Source of the DNA: an uncultured Bacteroidia bacterium
GTDB taxonomy: Bacteria; Bacteroidota; Bacteroidia; Bacteroidales; UBA932
DNA: 53,196 nt
Assembly: GCA_902792815.1 (NCBI GenBank)
Contig: CADBAY010000024.1
Coordinates: 1-53,196, forward strand
Direction: 5' to 3'
The stretch's first letter is position 1; every line of letters starts with the position of its first letter. The notes under the pieces are model-generated. The model saw only the letters and a list, made by a program, of their open reading frames with translations. It was not told where the DNA came from and made no database searches. Below, piece after piece: positions 8,404 through 17,240 of this stretch. Position numbers and translations under genes: made by a program.

Positions 8404-9027
8404 TTATCGTTTGTCTGTGATTTTGACATTTGGATAGTCTTTGGCATCGAAGGAAACCTGCTTTTCGGTAACCCCGAAGGAGATGCCGCGCATGGTGACG
8501 GTTATGCCTTTCATCTGTGCGCTTAAGCTCACGGGGTAATAAGTTCCCTTTGCCACCACGATATCGATAGTCTTAGGAACGTCTTTCTCTTTGTTGTCCT
8601 TGGATTTCTTGCAGTTGAAGTACCAAGCCTTGTCGGTCTCTTTGCTCAGGGTTACGTCGTAGCCTTCGGCGATGCCGTTGAACATCTCGGTGTCGCCCTC
8701 CGAGGAGGTGGGCCTGTCGGGGTTCTCTTTTTCGATAATGACCTCGTTGTCTTTTGATGTATAGGTCCATTTGGATTTGCCGTCCGACCAGGTTATGACA
8801 TCTACTCCGGCCATGCTGGCCTCCAGGCGGAACTTCTCTCCAAGGGCGTAAGTCTTGGTGCTCATGGCGCCAAGGATGGGGATTTTGACATCGACAGTCA
8901 TAACTATTCCGTCTTTCTCATGGGCGGCCATCGCGGTCTCCATGCGGGAGAGGATTTCCTCGGGGGTCTGGGCCAGTGCCGCTGCGGAGCAAAGCAGGGC
9001 GGAAATAAGGAAAATGAGCTTTCTCAT
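8404..9027 (-). CDS. LolA-like periplasmic protein
   Basis: From ATG 9027 the protein has about 207 residues with a signal peptide ending ALAQ. An upstream in-frame start is rejected because it would lie against the promoter. After the signal comes TPEEILSRME, then beta strands typical of the LolA/LolB half-barrel: VDVKIPILG, SDGKSKWTY and a KTIDIVVAKGTYYP segment. LolA proteins carry lipoproteins across the periplasm. This one is divergent enough that I call only the fold. It is co-directional with the lipoprotein gene after it. Confidence 0.72.
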   Translation of the reverse strand: MRKLIFLISALLCSAAALAQTPEEILSRMETAMAAHEKDGIVMTVDVKIPILGAMSTKTYALGEKFRLEASMAGVDVITWSDGKSKWTYTSKDNEVIIEKENPDRPTSSEGDTEMFNGIAEGYDVTLSKETDKAWYFNCKKSKDNKEKDVPKTIDIVVAKGTYYPVSLSAQMKGITVTMRGISFGVTEKQVSFDAKDYPNVKITDKR

Positions 9028-9054
9028 CCTAACAAACAATAATGGTGATACGTG

Positions 9055-9062
9055 CAAATATA
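9055..9062 (-). promoter_or_regulatory. -7 box for the LolA-like/lipoprotein operon
   Basis: On the minus strand this is TATATTTG, 27 bases before ATG 9027. It faces away from the cysS box. Confidence 0.5.
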
Positions 9063-9073
9063 GCACTTTTTCT

Positions 9074-9081
9074 TATCTTTG
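9074..9081 (+). promoter_or_regulatory. -7 box for cysS
   Basis: TATCTTTG ends six bases before the cysS ATG at 9088. A TTG codon inside the box is in frame with cysS but cannot be the start if this box is used. Confidence 0.6.
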
Positions 9082-9087
9082 CACACT

Positions 9088-10617
9088 ATGCGACAACTCA
9101 AGCTTACCAATACGCTTACGCGTACCAAAGAACTCTTTAAACCTATCCAGGAGGGCCATGTGGGAATGTATGTTTGCGGCCCTACGGTTTATGGGGACGC
9201 TCATCTGGGGCACGCACGCCCCGGAGTTACTTACGATGTGCTGAGCAAACTGCTCAAGCACCTTGGATATAAAGTGCGGTATGTACGGAATATAACCGAT
9301 GTGGGCCATCTTGAGCATGATGCCGACTCCGGAGAGGACAAGATAGCAAAGAAGGCCAGGCTCGAGCAGCTGGAGCCTATGGAAGTGGTGCAGGCTTATA
9401 CCCTGCGTTACCACGAGGCCATGCGCCTTCTCAACGTGGCGCCTCCCTCCATCGAGCCCAGAGCCAGCGGCCATATCGTAGAGCAGATCGAGGCCGTCAA
9501 GAAGATCCTCGACGCCGGCTATGCTTATGAGTCGAACGGCAGCATCTATTTCGATGTGCAGAAGTACAACCGCGACCATCACTACGGCGTTTTGAGCGGC
9601 CGTAACCTTGACGATACCCTTGAGGGCACCCGTAACCTTGACGGTCAGGAAGACAAGCGTGCACCCTTCGATTTCGCCCTATGGAAAAAGGCCGAGCCGG
9701 AGCATATCATGCGCTGGCCTTCCCCGTGGGGCGAGGGCTTCCCCGGCTGGCACCTTGAGTGCTCGGTGATGGGGGAGAAGTATCTGGGCTGTGAGTTTGA
9801 TATCCATGGCGGAGGAATGGACCTGATGTTCCCGCACCACGAGTGCGAGATTGCCCAGAACGTAGCATGCCGCGGCACTCAGGGCGTGCACTACTGGGTT
9901 CACAACAACATGATTACCATCAATGGCCAGAAGATGGGCAAGAGCCTTGGCAATTTTATCACCCTGCCCCAGCTCTTCAGCGGAAATCATCCCAAGCTCG
10001 AAAAGGCCTACAGCCCCATGACCATTCGTTTCTTCATACTTCAGGCACACTACCGCGGCACGCTTGACTTCTCAAACGAAGCTCTCCAGGCGGCCGAAAA
10101 GGGCCTTGCTCGCGTAATGCAGGCCTCGCGTGACCTGTATGCCATGGCCGGCCGCAAGGCTCCCGTGTATGTGTATGGAGAGGAGAGTTTTGCTGTGGCG
10201 CCTGACGACTGCCCCGCCACGTCACCTGCCGTGCGCGAGGTATTCGAGGGTATTTATGATGCCCTGTGCGATGATATGAATACTCCCATGGCCCTTGCCA
10301 GCATTTCGGAAGCCGTTAAGATTATCAATTCCGCCAAAGCGGGGCAGATTAAACTGAGCGACGGTGACCTTCAGACCCTTTGCCAGCTTTTTGACGATGT
10401 GGTATTCGGCGTGCTTGGCCTCAAGGACGAGGAGACCGGTTCCGAGGGAGCCCGTAAAGTGATTGACGGACTTATGGATATGGTGCTCGAGCAGAGGGCC
10501 GCGGCCAAGGCTGCCAAAGACTGGACTACTTCCGACCATATACGTGACGCTCTCAAGGCTCTGGGTATCCAGGTTAAGGACACTAAAGACGGGGTAGAGT
10601 GGACCCTGACTGAATAA
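9088..10617 (+). CDS. cysS: Cysteinyl-tRNA synthetase
   Basis: The 509-residue class I synthetase charges tRNA-Cys in the cytosol. It has the Zn-ligand Cys in VCGPTVYG near residue 25, the HIGH-type signature HLGH, further Zn ligands in WHLECS and HHECEIAQ near residues 215-245, and the KMSKS-type loop KMGKSLGNF near residue 275. The C-terminal DALR-type helical domain and anticodon region are present, and the length is normal. ATG 9088 lies directly after the promoter box. The stop overlaps the next gene's start by one base (TAATG). Confidence 0.97.
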   Translation: MRQLKLTNTLTRTKELFKPIQEGHVGMYVCGPTVYGDAHLGHARPGVTYDVLSKLLKHLGYKVRYVRNITDVGHLEHDADSGEDKIAKKARLEQLEPMEVVQAYTLRYHEAMRLLNVAPPSIEPRASGHIVEQIEAVKKILDAGYAYESNGSIYFDVQKYNRDHHYGVLSGRNLDDTLEGTRNLDGQEDKRAPFDFALWKKAEPEHIMRWPSPWGEGFPGWHLECSVMGEKYLGCEFDIHGGGMDLMFPHHECEIAQNVACRGTQGVHYWVHNNMITINGQKMGKSLGNFITLPQLFSGNHPKLEKAYSPMTIRFFILQAHYRGTLDFSNEALQAAEKGLARVMQASRDLYAMAGRKAPVYVYGEESFAVAPDDCPATSPAVREVFEGIYDALCDDMNTPMALASISEAVKIINSAKAGQIKLSDGDLQTLCQLFDDVVFGVLGLKDEETGSEGARKVIDGLMDMVLEQRAAAKAAKDWTTSDHIRDALKALGIQVKDTKDGVEWTLTE

Positions 10618-11591
10618 TGCAGGTAAAGACTGTAATTAAATACGTTGTTTCATTCCTGCTTGCAGGGGTGCTGGTGTTCTTTGCCTTCCGTGGAGTTGAC
10701 TGGAAGGCCTTCTGGGGTGGACTGGGCGAGACCCGCCTTTTCTGGCTGGGGATGTTCGTCGTTTTCTCCTTGCTTGCCCTTGTGTTCCGCGAGGAGCGCT
10801 GGAGGGCGATTATAAATCCCATCGACCCGGAGGCGAAGCGCCTGGATGTATGGGACGCCACCAACGTGGGCAATCTTGTCAACGTGGTGCTGCCTGGCGC
10901 CGGAGAATTTGTGCGCTGCGGCTATATAACCCGCCGGAATATGACCTACGACAAGGCTTTGGGCACCATAGTTTGTGAGCGTGTATGCGATCTGGTAGCT
11001 GTGGTGGTGCTGTTTGCGATAGCCCTGCTAAGTGGCTGGAGCAAGTTCGGCGGCTTCTTTACCGAGCAGATCTGGACCCCTATTGCGGGCCGCCTTGGGG
11101 CATCGCCCTGGTGGTACCTGGGCGGGGCCTTCTTGGCGGTGGCGTTGCTTATCTGGGCCATCTTCCATTGGAGCGGCAGCAATAAGGTCTGCGGCAAGAT
11201 TGCCGGCTGGATAAAGGGCCTGGGCGCCGGATTTGTGAGTATCGGTAAAATGAAGCACAAGTGGCTTTTCGTGCTCTATACCGTGCTTATCTGGACTATG
11301 TACGTGCTTATGAGTTGGTCGGGTTTGAAGGCTCTTCCCCCGCTTGCCGGGCTGGGTATTTCAGACGCCCTGTTCATCTCGGCGGTGGGCAATGTGGCAT
11401 CTGTAATTCCCGTTCCCGGCGGCATAGGAGCCTTTCATTACCTGGTCAAAGCCACCCTCATGTCGCTGTTCGGCGCCACCGAAAACATGGGTCTGGTATA
11501 TGCGGTATTTTGCCACGAGTCTCATGCTATCATCATAATCATCCTTGGCATTATATCGTACATACGCCTTACCCTGCGTAAGAAATCATAA
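10617..11591 (+). CDS. Integral membrane protein, LPG synthase-TM / YbhN (UPF0104) family
   Basis: The 324-residue protein has about eight hydrophobic segments and the family's conserved elements: an ERW motif near residue 60, the LPGAGEFVRC stretch near residue 93, and PVPGGIGAFHY near residue 265. This membrane domain is that of lysylphosphatidylglycerol synthases without the catalytic domain. Relatives are thought to flip or move lipid-linked molecules in the inner membrane, but the substrate here is unknown. It is translationally coupled to cysS through TAATG, a linkage that may be only positional. Confidence 0.85.
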   Translation: MQVKTVIKYVVSFLLAGVLVFFAFRGVDWKAFWGGLGETRLFWLGMFVVFSLLALVFREERWRAIINPIDPEAKRLDVWDATNVGNLVNVVLPGAGEFVRCGYITRRNMTYDKALGTIVCERVCDLVAVVVLFAIALLSGWSKFGGFFTEQIWTPIAGRLGASPWWYLGGAFLAVALLIWAIFHWSGSNKVCGKIAGWIKGLGAGFVSIGKMKHKWLFVLYTVLIWTMYVLMSWSGLKALPPLAGLGISDALFISAVGNVASVIPVPGGIGAFHYLVKATLMSLFGATENMGLVYAVFCHESHAIIIIILGIISYIRLTLRKKS

Positions 11592-11599
11592 TTTTTTAC

Positions 11600-11607
11600 T
11601 ATATTTG
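11600..11607 (+). promoter_or_regulatory. -7 box for tRNA-Arg
   Basis: TATATTTG ends nine bases before the mature 5' end of the tRNA. Confidence 0.6.
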
Positions 11608-11616
11608 CAGCCCGCT

Positions 11617-11693
11617 GGTTCCGTAGCTCAGTTGGATAGAGCAACAGCCTTCTAAGCTGTGGGTCGCGCGTTCGAGTCGCGCCGGAATCACCA
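11617..11693 (+). tRNA. tRNA-Arg (anticodon TCT)
   Basis: A full cloverleaf can be folded. The acceptor stem is GGTTCCG with CGGAATC, allowing one G-U pair. The anticodon stem ACAGC/GCTGT carries loop CTTCTAA, giving anticodon TCT at 11651-11653. The T-loop TTCGAGT is standard, and CCA is encoded at 11691-11693. It reads AGA (and possibly AGG) codons. Confidence 0.96.
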
Positions 11694-11713
11694 ACCATAG
11701 AGTATCAAAGCAC

Positions 11714-11740
11714 ATGCGCCCGGCCGTCTGCCGGGCGCAT
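11714..11740 (+). terminator. GC-rich hairpin after tRNA-Arg
   Basis: An 11-bp perfect stem (ATGCGCCCGGC with GCCGGGCGCAT) has a 5-base loop. No U-tract follows, so it is either an unusual terminator or a processing/stability hairpin for the tRNA transcript. Confidence 0.55.
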
Positions 11741-11823
11741 TCCGTAGGCCCCGGCTCAGAAAGCTCGCTTTCAAGCCGTCGGCCGCCGTATGTCGGAAGT
11801 CTCTGTTACACAGCACCTTACGC

Positions 11824-11857
11824 AAACTGACCTGGTTAAAAACAACCAGGTCAGTTT
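11824..11857. terminator. Perfect 14-bp hairpin upstream of the 11.9 kb gene
   Basis: AAACTGACCTGGTT pairs perfectly with AACCAGGTCAGTTT around an AAAAAC loop. It ends 23 bases before the next start codon. It can be a terminator for upstream transcription or a leader structure for the gene after it. Confidence 0.55.
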
Positions 11858-11880
11858 ATGTAACTGCCTATAAGTCAGGG

Positions 11881-12330
11881 ATGTCCAGTCAACGCCTTTT
11901 GTTCATCATCTTGTCGTTCACGATGTCTTTGGGAGCAAAGCCCTCGGGGGCTTTTAAGTACTATGAGTACAAGTCTTCTACTATGAGGGAATATCCGCAT
12001 GAGTATTACCGTCTGGAGTATTCAGGGCAGGAAGGAGCCGTCCTGAGCTGGGCCAAGTGCAATTCCGAAGTTGTGCGGGTGAGAGTGCCGGAAGATGCTG
12101 TGCGTAAGGTGGATTCACTGATAGGCAGCTATAAGCTCTATAAGCTCAAAAAGATTTATCGTCCGCCGTTTATGGTGCACGACGGTATTCAGTGGCATGT
12201 TTATTTTGGATATGAGCAGGGGAATGTCAGTTGCATAGCCGATAACGCCTGGCCGCCGGAAAAACTAAAAGAGGGCATCAAAGCCGTCAATGCATATCTC
12301 GATTCGTTAATTAAAGTTGCTGAAGAATGA
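11881..12330 (+). CDS. Small secreted protein of unknown function
   Basis: I do not recognise this 149-residue protein. It begins with a signal-peptide-like segment (RLLFIILSF, cleavage near residue 20) and continues as a small, basic, strand-rich domain. A Tyr-rich stretch near residues 28-47 and a WHVYFGYEQG strand near residue 105 stand out. The last codons overlap the phosphatase start by 4 bases (ATGA), so the two are translationally coupled. Its meaning probably lies with that exported phosphatase. Confidence 0.7.
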   Translation: MSSQRLLFIILSFTMSLGAKPSGAFKYYEYKSSTMREYPHEYYRLEYSGQEGAVLSWAKCNSEVVRVRVPEDAVRKVDSLIGSYKLYKLKKIYRPPFMVHDGIQWHVYFGYEQGNVSCIADNAWPPEKLKEGIKAVNAYLDSLIKVAEE

Positions 12331-13436
12331 AAGCGATTATAGCTATTCTGCTGTCTCTGTGCTCTTTGGCTCTTCCGGCCCGGGAGAGAAGGGATTCTCT
12401 TTCGGTTGACGGTCCGTATATCTTGTATACCGATGGCGGCGTGAGGGTCATTACCGTCGATAAAGATGGCACCATCGAGGATAATCTTTACCCTGAAGCT
12501 CCCGCTACCTTTAAGGTTACCGACCATCTGGGGCACTATCCGTTCGAAGTCAGCCTGAGGCCCTTCTCGAGGCAGGAGTGGCTTGTGGAGTCTCAGCCGG
12601 AGCGGGTGTTTGTAATGTCCGACCCCCACGGGCGGCTTGACTGCGTGGTTAGCCTCCTGCAGGGGAACAATGTGATAGACAGCGATTTGCGCTGGTCTTA
12701 CGGGCGAGACCATCTGGTGATGATCGGAGACATTTTCGACCGGGGCGAGGATGCCGTTCAGATATATTGGCTGTTCTACAAGCTCCAGCAGGAAGCGCAG
12801 GAGGCCGGCGGCCGTGTAACCATGCTCCTGGGGAACCACGAACTTATGGAATTCTCGGGGGATATGCGTTACGCCAAACCCAAATACAAGATACTCGCGC
12901 GGGAGCTGGGGGTAGAATACCGCGAGCTCTTCGGCCCTTCGTCGGAACTCGGAAGGTGGATAGCGTCGTGGAATACCATCTGCCGGATCGGGCGTGACCT
13001 CTATGTGCATGCCGGGCTCGGAGGTGACTATTATCGCTGGAATCTCCCCGTGCCAACTGTCAATGCCCAGATGAGCAAAGCTATTTTCTTTAAGAACAAG
13101 GAGCGTAAAGCCATCTCTGATACGTTGTATTTCCTGTGCGGCAGCTATGGCCCGATATGGTATCGCGGCCTGGTGCTTAAAGAACAAAGGTTCCGGCCCA
13201 TTCAGCGCGATACCCTGGATTTGATTCTGAACCGCAGCGGAGCCGACCGTATTATTGTAGGGCATACTATGTTAAAAGATGTGAGCACCTTCTTTGACGG
13301 CAAGGTAATCGATCTAAATGTGGACAACCGCGTCAACATGCGAAAACGCCGCGGCAGGGCCATCCTGATCGAGGGCGGCCGCTATTATGTGGTGGGCGAC
13401 AAAGGTAAAAAGCGGGTAGCAGTAAAATCATTTTGA
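12327..13436 (+). CDS. Exported metallophosphoesterase (Shewanella-like phosphatase type)
   Basis: The 369-residue protein has a short signal peptide and the full calcineurin-like motif set: SDPHGRLD near residue 95, GDIFDRGE near residue 135, LLGNHELM near residue 168, a YVHAGLGG His near residue 230, and IVGHT near residue 313. The YVHAGL block and overall spacing fit the PPP-like Shewanella-like phosphatases better than nucleases or cyclic-nucleotide phosphodiesterases. It needs a two-metal centre and probably acts on a phosphoester in the periplasm. It is coupled to the small secreted protein before it. Confidence 0.85.
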   Translation: MKAIIAILLSLCSLALPARERRDSLSVDGPYILYTDGGVRVITVDKDGTIEDNLYPEAPATFKVTDHLGHYPFEVSLRPFSRQEWLVESQPERVFVMSDPHGRLDCVVSLLQGNNVIDSDLRWSYGRDHLVMIGDIFDRGEDAVQIYWLFYKLQQEAQEAGGRVTMLLGNHELMEFSGDMRYAKPKYKILARELGVEYRELFGPSSELGRWIASWNTICRIGRDLYVHAGLGGDYYRWNLPVPTVNAQMSKAIFFKNKERKAISDTLYFLCGSYGPIWYRGLVLKEQRFRPIQRDTLDLILNRSGADRIIVGHTMLKDVSTFFDGKVIDLNVDNRVNMRKRRGRAILIEGGRYYVVGDKGKKRVAVKSF

Positions 13437-13446
13437 GATTGCGGCA

Positions 13447-13467
13447 AAAGGCGCTATATTCGCCTTT
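13447..13467 (+). terminator. Weak hairpin between the phosphatase and yccF
   Basis: AAAGGCG and CGCCTTT form a 7-bp stem with a 7-base loop. No U-tract follows, so termination here would be partial at best. Confidence 0.35.
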
Positions 13468-13487
13468 CGGGCATAAATAAATGTACT

Positions 13488-13856
13488 ATGAAATTTTTAG
13501 GAAACATACTCTGGCTGCTTTTCGGCGGTATCCTTGTGGCCGTGTTTTACTTCATCGTGGGCTTGCTGATGTGCATTACCTTCGTGGGTATTCCTTTTGG
13601 CGTCCAGCTGTTCAAATTCGGGGCTTACAGCCTCTGGCCTTTCGGTCACGAACTGGTGGACCGTCCCGGTCAGCCGGGGTGCCTGTCCACGGTAATGAAC
13701 CTCATCTGGATTCTGCTCGGGTGGTGGGAGATAGCTGTTATCCATCTGGTATTCGGATGCTTGTGCTGCATAACCATAGTGGGCATCCCATTCGGAATGC
13801 AGCATTTCAAGATGATAATCCCCGCACTCCTTCCGTTCGGAAAAGAAATCAGGTAG
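13488..13856 (+). CDS. yccF: YccF domain membrane protein
   Basis: The 122-residue protein contains two copies of the YccF repeat: a transmembrane segment followed by CITFVGIPFG near residue 25 and CITIVGIPFG near residue 92, each with a nearby WPFG or LPFG. It sits in the inner membrane and its function is unknown. An alternative ATG lies seven bases upstream in another frame; the chosen start gives the family's usual N-terminus. The nitroreductase gene begins three bases after its stop. Confidence 0.9.
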   Translation: MKFLGNILWLLFGGILVAVFYFIVGLLMCITFVGIPFGVQLFKFGAYSLWPFGHELVDRPGQPGCLSTVMNLIWILLGWWEIAVIHLVFGCLCCITIVGIPFGMQHFKMIIPALLPFGKEIR

Positions 13857-13859
13857 GCT

Positions 13860-14495
13860 ATGGCAGACAACTATCTTGAAAGGCGCGAGGAGGCTCTCCG
13901 CTCTGCGGGGAAGGTAGTGCTGCGCCGCAACACTCCCTCGCTTGATACCCTTCTGCTGAAAAACCGCAGCCACAGGGCATACGATACCACTTACGAAGTC
14001 GCCCGCCGCCAGCTTGATGCGATAGTTTCCGTCAATACCAAGATTCCCTCGGGGCGTAACGCCCAGAAACTGCGTTTTAAACTGCTCGAATCCCGCGAGG
14101 GCGGCGAGGGCTTCTGCCGCTTCCTGCATCTTGGCGGATATCTGCCGGAACTTCATCTTCCCGCTCCCGGTACGGAGCCGCAGGCGTTCATAGTGGTGTG
14201 CAGCACCGAAGCGGAATCACCGACGATTGACATCGACCTCGGGATATCTCTTCAGAGCATGGCGCTAAAGGCTGTTGAGATAGGACTCAACGCATTGATA
14301 ATAAGAGCTTTCGACCATAACGAAGTAAAACAGGCCTTGAATCTGGAACTTGAACCTATTGCCGTGCTGGCGGTAGGTAAAGGACTCGACAAGATAGAGC
14401 TCACGGAGATTCCCGCCGGTGCTTCCACCCGTTACTACCGCAAGGACGGAGTGCATTACGTGCCCAAAATCCGCATCGAAGACCTGCTGCTTTAA
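13860..14495 (+). CDS. Nitroreductase-family flavoprotein
   Basis: The 211-residue cytosolic protein matches the FMN-dependent nitroreductase fold. An Arg-rich RSHRAYD segment near residue 37 and a SGRNAQKLRF phosphate-binding stretch near residue 64 are visible. DLGISLQSMALKAVEIGLNA near residue 125 is the long dimer helix, and AVLAVGKG near residue 175 is the closing strand. Such enzymes use NAD(P)H to reduce nitro, quinone or flavin compounds; the substrate cannot be told. It is likely co-transcribed with yccF. Confidence 0.85.
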   Translation: MADNYLERREEALRSAGKVVLRRNTPSLDTLLLKNRSHRAYDTTYEVARRQLDAIVSVNTKIPSGRNAQKLRFKLLESREGGEGFCRFLHLGGYLPELHLPAPGTEPQAFIVVCSTEAESPTIDIDLGISLQSMALKAVEIGLNALIIRAFDHNEVKQALNLELEPIAVLAVGKGLDKIELTEIPAGASTRYYRKDGVHYVPKIRIEDLLL

Positions 14496-14529
14496 CAGCC
14501 CGGGCGGGTGCTTGTACTGAATAATTGAT

Positions 14530-14537
14530 TACTTTTG
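14530..14537 (+). promoter_or_regulatory. -7 box for the exonuclease III operon
   Basis: TACTTTTG fits TAnnTTTG and ends six bases before the ATG at 14544. Confidence 0.55.
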
Positions 14538-14543
14538 TAAGTT

Positions 14544-15293
14544 ATGAAACTCATCAGCTGGAATGTGAACGGCCTGAGGGCCGTGGCGGGCAAGGGCTTT
14601 GCCGATGTATTCGTCGATTTGGATGCCGATTTTGTGTGCTTGCAGGAGACAAAACTGCAGGCCGGCCAGATAGACCTCGAGTTCCCCGGATACACGTCTT
14701 ACTGGAATTATGCCGAGAAGAAGGGTTATTCGGGTACCTGCATCTACACCAAGCACATTCCGCTGGGCGTAAGCTATGGCCTGGGTGTGCCGGAGCACGA
14801 TACGGAGGGCAGAGTGATTACCCTTGAAATGCCGGATTTCTATCTGGTGAACGTATATACTCCCAACTCTCAGGACGGCCTGAGGCGGCTCGGCTACCGG
14901 ATGGAATGGGAAGATGCTTTCCGCGCACATCTGCTCGCGCTGAACGAGCGCAAAGGGGTTATAGTATGCGGAGATATGAATGTGGCTCACGAGGAGATAG
15001 ACCTTAAGAACCCAGATACCAATCATTTCAATGCCGGCTTTTCCGACGAGGAACGCGCCAAGATGAGCGAGCTGCTCGCCGCCGGCTTTACCGACAGCTG
15101 GCGCAGCCTTCATCCCGGAGAAGTAAAGTACTCCTGGTGGTCGTACCGCATGGCTGCCCGCGAGCGCAACGTAGGGTGGAGAATCGACTACTTCCTCGTG
15201 TCGGACGATATCAAGGACCGTATAGCTTCCGCAGACATTCACAACGAAATCTATGGCTCCGACCATTGTCCTGTTGAGTTGATACTCAAATGA
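14544..15293 (+). CDS. xth: Exodeoxyribonuclease III / AP endonuclease
   Basis: The 249-residue protein is a full-length member of the Xth/ExoA family. It starts with the SWNVNGLRA strand, has the Mg-ligand Glu in LQETKLQ near residue 33, the catalytic GDMNVAHEEIDL near residue 142, WRIDYFLVS near residue 210, and the terminal His in SDHCPVEL. It cuts DNA 5' to abasic sites and degrades 3' ends during base-excision repair. Its own promoter box suggests a leaderless transcript. The stop overlaps the next start (ATGA). Confidence 0.95.
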   Translation: MKLISWNVNGLRAVAGKGFADVFVDLDADFVCLQETKLQAGQIDLEFPGYTSYWNYAEKKGYSGTCIYTKHIPLGVSYGLGVPEHDTEGRVITLEMPDFYLVNVYTPNSQDGLRRLGYRMEWEDAFRAHLLALNERKGVIVCGDMNVAHEEIDLKNPDTNHFNAGFSDEERAKMSELLAAGFTDSWRSLHPGEVKYSWWSYRMAARERNVGWRIDYFLVSDDIKDRIASADIHNEIYGSDHCPVELILK

Positions 15294-16684
15294 AAAGGCT
15301 CCTTCCGGTATTGCTCCTGGCCGCTCTACTGGCGTCCTGTACTCCCACCGCCGAACCGGTGGAACCCTATCCCGTGCCGGTGCTGCCACCGCCTCCCGAA
15401 CCGGAGCCCGAGCCGGAGCCGGAACCTGAACCCGAACCGGAGCCTGAGCCGGAAAAGACATTTGAGATTAGTTTCAACGCTCCCTACATAGATTTGTACC
15501 CCGGCGAGACGTGCACATTAACATACACTCTTGAGGGCAATGCCTATGATCCGTCTAAAGATTACAAGGTGCTCTATTCTTCGTCCGACCCTACCGTTGC
15601 CACCGTCAGCGCTACCGGACTGGTTACGGCCCGCAAAGTGGGCAGCACGGTGATCAGGGTTTCTGAAGTGGATACTGAAGTGTATGCAGAGCGCAAGGTT
15701 TACGTGGTGAATCTTCGCAAGATCGAAGCGGCATATGACCCGGCAAGGAAGTTTACCTGCGGGCATACCCTGTACTACAAGTCGGTGGTGCAGTCGTGGG
15801 ACTTCTTCGACGACTATCTGTATGCCTGCCAGGTGTGCGGAGCTCCGCATACCCTCACATTTACACGCAAGCCCGTGCATTCCCAGAACCCGCAGGCGTA
15901 CATGCATCTGAAGTATTACGGACACGGAGATAATATCTTTGTGGAACGGTGCGCAGACGGCGACTGGATGTGGGTGTCCAACTATGGCACACTCGAGAGC
16001 GGCGAGACCAACCGGTACGCTGACTCCCAGGTGCTCTCGAGAGTGCGTTTCCGTCCGGGAGAGACACTGCTGCCTGAAGAAGCCGACTTCAATTTCGTAC
16101 TTCCGGGCATGAAGCGGTTAATAGCTGCATATGACCCTGACAATGGAAGCATAGCCGTGTGGAGCCGAGATTCCGGCAATAAGGCCTATGTGTACGTGTA
16201 TGATTTTGAAGCGCTTAAAGCAGCCACGCCGGAAGACATACAGTTAACTTACACCATTTTTTATGGCAGTCCGGTGGTCTCCTCCAGGCCTGTCGTGAGA
16301 GCGGTCAACCTTGCCAGGCTTACGCCGCTGTATACAATTAAACTGCCTTTCAACAATGTTATCCAGGGATTCGACTGGCATCATCACAAATTATGGCTCT
16401 TCCGGGGCGGGGGAGCCGAAGCCGCTGCCGTCCAGGCCGGCACGGGCAAGAATTGGGCTAAGGCCTATCTGGTAGATACCCTGGGGCAAACCCTGGTCAC
16501 TGTGTCGGTGCCGTGGGTAACCGATCTCGATTTGCTTAAGAGCGAAGGCATAACCGATCTTGGCTACTTCGAGGCCGAAGGCATCAAGGTCAAGGACGGA
16601 GATCTGTATATAGGCTTTGCCAGCAAGGATGCCGGCAGTTCTCCCCAGCGAAGGGTGAACATCTTTAAGTATTCTTTGGACTGA
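15290..16684 (+). CDS. Lipoprotein with Pro-Glu linker and Big_2 domain
   Basis: The 464-residue protein begins with a lipoprotein signal (LLASCTP, Cys17). A low-complexity linker of alternating Pro and Glu follows (about residues 36-56). Next is an Ig-like Big_2 domain with the diagnostic YSSSDPTVATVSATG and TVIRV stretches near residues 90-125. The remaining 330 residues look like a beta-propeller or beta-rich surface domain (repeated DPDNGSIAVW-like strands) that I cannot name. The extended linker would hold the domains away from the outer membrane. It is coupled to xth by ATGA, and the chromate transporter gene starts one base after its stop. Confidence 0.8.
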   Translation: MKRLLPVLLLAALLASCTPTAEPVEPYPVPVLPPPPEPEPEPEPEPEPEPEPEPEKTFEISFNAPYIDLYPGETCTLTYTLEGNAYDPSKDYKVLYSSSDPTVATVSATGLVTARKVGSTVIRVSEVDTEVYAERKVYVVNLRKIEAAYDPARKFTCGHTLYYKSVVQSWDFFDDYLYACQVCGAPHTLTFTRKPVHSQNPQAYMHLKYYGHGDNIFVERCADGDWMWVSNYGTLESGETNRYADSQVLSRVRFRPGETLLPEEADFNFVLPGMKRLIAAYDPDNGSIAVWSRDSGNKAYVYVYDFEALKAATPEDIQLTYTIFYGSPVVSSRPVVRAVNLARLTPLYTIKLPFNNVIQGFDWHHHKLWLFRGGGAEAAAVQAGTGKNWAKAYLVDTLGQTLVTVSVPWVTDLDLLKSEGITDLGYFEAEGIKVKDGDLYIGFASKDAGSSPQRRVNIFKYSLD

Positions 16685-16685
16685 T

Positions 16686-17240
16686 ATGGAAGGGAAGAAG
16701 GTATCGCTGCTGCAGATTTTTGCCGTGTTCGCCAAGATAGGGGCGTTCACGATAGGCGGCGGTTATGCCATGATTCCCATCATCCAGAGGGAAATGTCCC
16801 GCCGGGGCTGGATATCCGACGACGAACTCCCCGACATAGTGGCTCTCTCGCAGAGCGCCCCGGGAGTAATGGCCGTCAATATTTCAATATTTGCCGGCTA
16901 CCGCCTGAGGGGAGTCGCCGGCAGCATTGCGGCCACGCTGGGCTCCGTTACCCCGTCTTTCCTGATAATACTTGCGCTGGCAATGTTCTTCTCCGCTTTC
17001 AGGGACAATCCGTGGGTCGAACGGGCGTTCAAGGGCATCAGGCCCGTGGTTATCAGCCTTATAGCCGTGCCTATGGTCAATATGGCGCGCAAAGCCTGCA
17101 CCTGCTGGTGGAAATGGCTCATCGCGGCGGCATCGCTACTGCTGGTGGCGTTTCTCAATGTGTCGCCCATTTATATACTGTTGTGCGTTATAGTGCTGGG
17201 ATTCAGCGTAACTTATTACAATCAAAAATGGAAACGCTGA
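16686..17240 (+). CDS. chrA: Chromate transporter half, N-terminal type
   Basis: The 184-residue protein is one half of a split CHR-family transporter. It has the family's TIGGGYAMIPII motif near residue 20, the SQSAPGVMAVNIS block near residue 58, and about five hydrophobic segments. Short-chain CHR proteins work as a pair encoded in tandem, as seen here. The family is named for chromate export, but in gut anaerobes the physiological anion is unknown. The next half overlaps its end by 13 bases in a different frame. Confidence 0.88.
   Translation: MEGKKVSLLQIFAVFAKIGAFTIGGGYAMIPIIQREMSRRGWISDDELPDIVALSQSAPGVMAVNISIFAGYRLRGVAGSIAATLGSVTPSFLIILALAMFFSAFRDNPWVERAFKGIRPVVISLIAVPMVNMARKACTCWWKWLIAAASLLLVAFLNVSPIYILLCVIVLGFSVTYYNQKWKR

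Noticed and set aside
12201-13265. A 354-residue open frame on the minus strand opposite the phosphatase
   Set aside because: The plus-strand gene has all metallophosphoesterase motifs; the antisense frame has none.
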